This document shows positions 62,839 to 64,000 of a stretch of DNA of 64,000 nt, in pieces. The position numbers and the translations under genes were made by a program. The notes below the pieces were generated by a model. That model did no database searches and had not been told where the DNA came from. It saw only the letters and a program-made list of their open reading frames with translations. Within the stretch, counting starts at the first letter, position 1, and each line of letters opens with the position of its first letter. This stretch comes from a virus, in IMG/VR virus record IMGVR_UViG_3300007512_002337, positions 1-64,000 of that record; one strand, 5' to 3'.

Positions 62839-63097
62839 CTTTTTGCATCACAATTTTATCAGCGACTCCTTGGTTGTACCCTCTTATCCAGTTTTCTTCC
62901 GCTAGGGCCAAAACAAACTCAGGAAACTCATCTGCAAATATATCTACTATATTTTCAACTGTAACTTTTTCTTCTTTTGGGTTTATCTTGCTTCCCACAT
63001 ATTGTACTATTATTTCTTTAAGTTTTGTGTCTTCCTCTACTTCTTGCGACATGGAAGGAGTGTTGTCATATTGAGTTTTTCTATATTCTACTTTCAT
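62828..63097 (-). CDS. hypothetical protein, 89 aa
   Basis: An 89-residue acidic protein. The C-terminal half reads 'FADEFPEFVLALAEENWIRG' and 'YNQGVADKIV', which looks like a small helical domain I recall in marine phages without known function. It starts with AAGGAT nine bases upstream of ATG 63097 and lies 11 bases after the PhoH gene. Its end overlaps the metallopeptidase start by 11 bases. It might be an inhibitor or partner of the peptidase, but this rests only on the overlap. Confidence 0.65.
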   Translation of the reverse strand: MKVEYRKTQYDNTPSMSQEVEEDTKLKEIIVQYVGSKINPKEEKVTVENIVDIFADEFPEFVLALAEENWIRGYNQGVADKIVMQKDDN

Positions 63098-63108
63098 TAT
63101 ATATCCTT

Positions 63109-64000
63109 TTAAAGCTTGTGTGCAGCTATTGTTGCAACCCTTGATCTTTCGCCCTTTATTAGTGTCATGTGGCCGCTAATTTCTTCATTTTTCAATTTTT
63201 CAACAACATATGTTAATCCATTATTTGTTGCATCTATATAAACATTGTCAATCTGTTCTATATCTCCTGTTAAGATTATTTTTGTACCTTCTCCGACTCG
63301 AGTCAAAACAGTTTTAATTTCGTGACGGGTCATGTTCTGGGCCTCATCAATAACAATAAATGCATTGGATATAGAGCGACCACGTATATAAGTCATGGCT
63401 TCTACTTCAATTTTTCCATCCTCTATATACATATCTAGCGTAGTTTTGTCGTTTCCCATTAAAAATTGCAAGTTATCTTGTATTGGAGCTAGCCATGGCA
63501 TCATTTTTTCTTCCATGGACCCCGGAAGAAAGCCTATGTCTTTCCCTACTGGCTCGACTGGTTTTGTAACCACTATTTTTTTATATACCGGGTCGTGTCC
63601 GAAAGTTTGCTCCAATCCTGCGGCGAGAGCTAAAAGAGTCTTTCCTGAGCCTGCTTTTCCCACCAAAGAAACTAGTGGTATATTTTTATCTAACAGGATG
63701 TCTAACGCAAACATCTGCTCTTTGTTTCGCGGCTTTAGACCCCATATATCTTTTTTGGGACTTTTCATAACCCTTACTGGCATGCCATATGACGTAAATT
63801 TAACAAGAGCTGTCTTTTTCTCGTTAGAGTTCGAAATAAGCATAATAAACTGATTTGGATTCAGTTCTATCTCGCTTCTTTCGAAATAGATTGGCTTATC
63901 TCCCGCGTACGCTTGTTCTATCAATTGGTCATCCACTAGGTATTCAGTTATTCCTTTATATAGCCCGTCTGCCTGTGCCACTACTTGCTCTACATTATAA
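63109..64000 (-). CDS. phoH: PhoH-like ATPase, 5' end outside window (probable PIN-PhoH)
   Basis: The visible part is about 297 codons of a PhoH-type P-loop ATPase: Walker A VGKAGSGKTLLALAAG, VVTKPVEPVGKDIGFLPG, Walker B FIVIDEAQNMT, and LTGDIEQID. The frame stays open to the window edge, and GTG at 63981 is not a convincing start. The visible N-terminal part (ADGLYKGITEYLVDDQ) matches the linker that follows a PIN nuclease domain in PIN-PhoH proteins, so the full protein is probably a PIN-PhoH. Such proteins are frequent in marine phages and linked to RNA or phosphate metabolism, with no settled role. It heads this transcript within the window; the promoter must lie beyond 64000. Confidence 0.85.
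   Translation of the reverse strand, partial: YNVEQVVAQADGLYKGITEYLVDDQLIEQAYAGDKPIYFERSEIELNPNQFIMLISNSNEKKTALVKFTSYGMPVRVMKSPKKDIWGLKPRNKEQMFALDILLDKNIPLVSLVGKAGSGKTLLALAAGLEQTFGHDPVYKKIVVTKPVEPVGKDIGFLPGSMEEKMMPWLAPIQDNLQFLMGNDKTTLDMYIEDGKIEVEAMTYIRGRSISNAFIVIDEAQNMTRHEIKTVLTRVGEGTKIILTGDIEQIDNVYIDATNNGLTYVVEKLKNEEISGHMTLIKGERSRVATIAAHKL

Overview
The window is part of a large tailed-phage genome, most likely a marine-type contractile-tailed myovirus of the broad T4-like or jumbo class that infects a Gram-negative host. The evidence is T4 gp6-like and gp25-like baseplate wedge proteins, a gp55-like late sigma factor with a TATAAATA late-promoter match, a PhoH ATPase, phage-type primase, RuvC-like resolvase and Mre11/Rad50 recombination proteins, plus very long virion proteins. 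No host genes, integrase, tRNA, insertion sequence or CRISPR array was seen. The host assignment is inference, based on heptose sugar genes typical of Gram-negative surface glycans. Every gene I accept lies on the minus strand, so transcription reads from high to low coordinates. There is no gene-free stretch longer than 136 bases.

In transcription order: 64000-61793 carries a PhoH ATPase (5' end outside the window), two small unknown proteins and a zincin-type metallopeptidase. 61773-61000 is a Cas4/RecB-like PD-(D/E)XK nuclease with an iron-sulfur-type cysteine set. 61003-45874 is a glycan island: eight glycosyltransferase proteins carrying nine catalytic domains, a TylF-type methyltransferase, and enzymes that should make NDP-heptose (GHMP heptose kinase, GmhA-like isomerase, and a fused HAD phosphatase-nucleotidyltransferase), with Gmd, Fcl and two further epimerase/dehydratases. 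Neighbouring genes in this run mostly overlap by 4 bases, so they are probably translated as one coupled operon.

45877-44102 holds small proteins and the gp55-like sigma factor. 44105-3297 is a 41-kb virion module built around baseplate genes. It includes two giant proteins of 3893 and 3896 residues. The first has LamG-like domains and several copies of an inserted beta-rich module, one version of which also sits in the next structural gene. 3270-1 returns to DNA metabolism: RuvC-like resolvase, DnaG-type primase, a 60-residue protein, and a single polypeptide that joins an Mre11/SbcD nuclease to a Rad50/SbcC ATPase head.

The most interesting points are the Mre11-Rad50 fusion, the phage-borne heptose pathway with its fused phosphatase-nucleotidyltransferase and possible 6-deoxyheptose branch, and the modular growth of the giant virion proteins. 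Family assignments rest on motifs read by eye; no database search was run.
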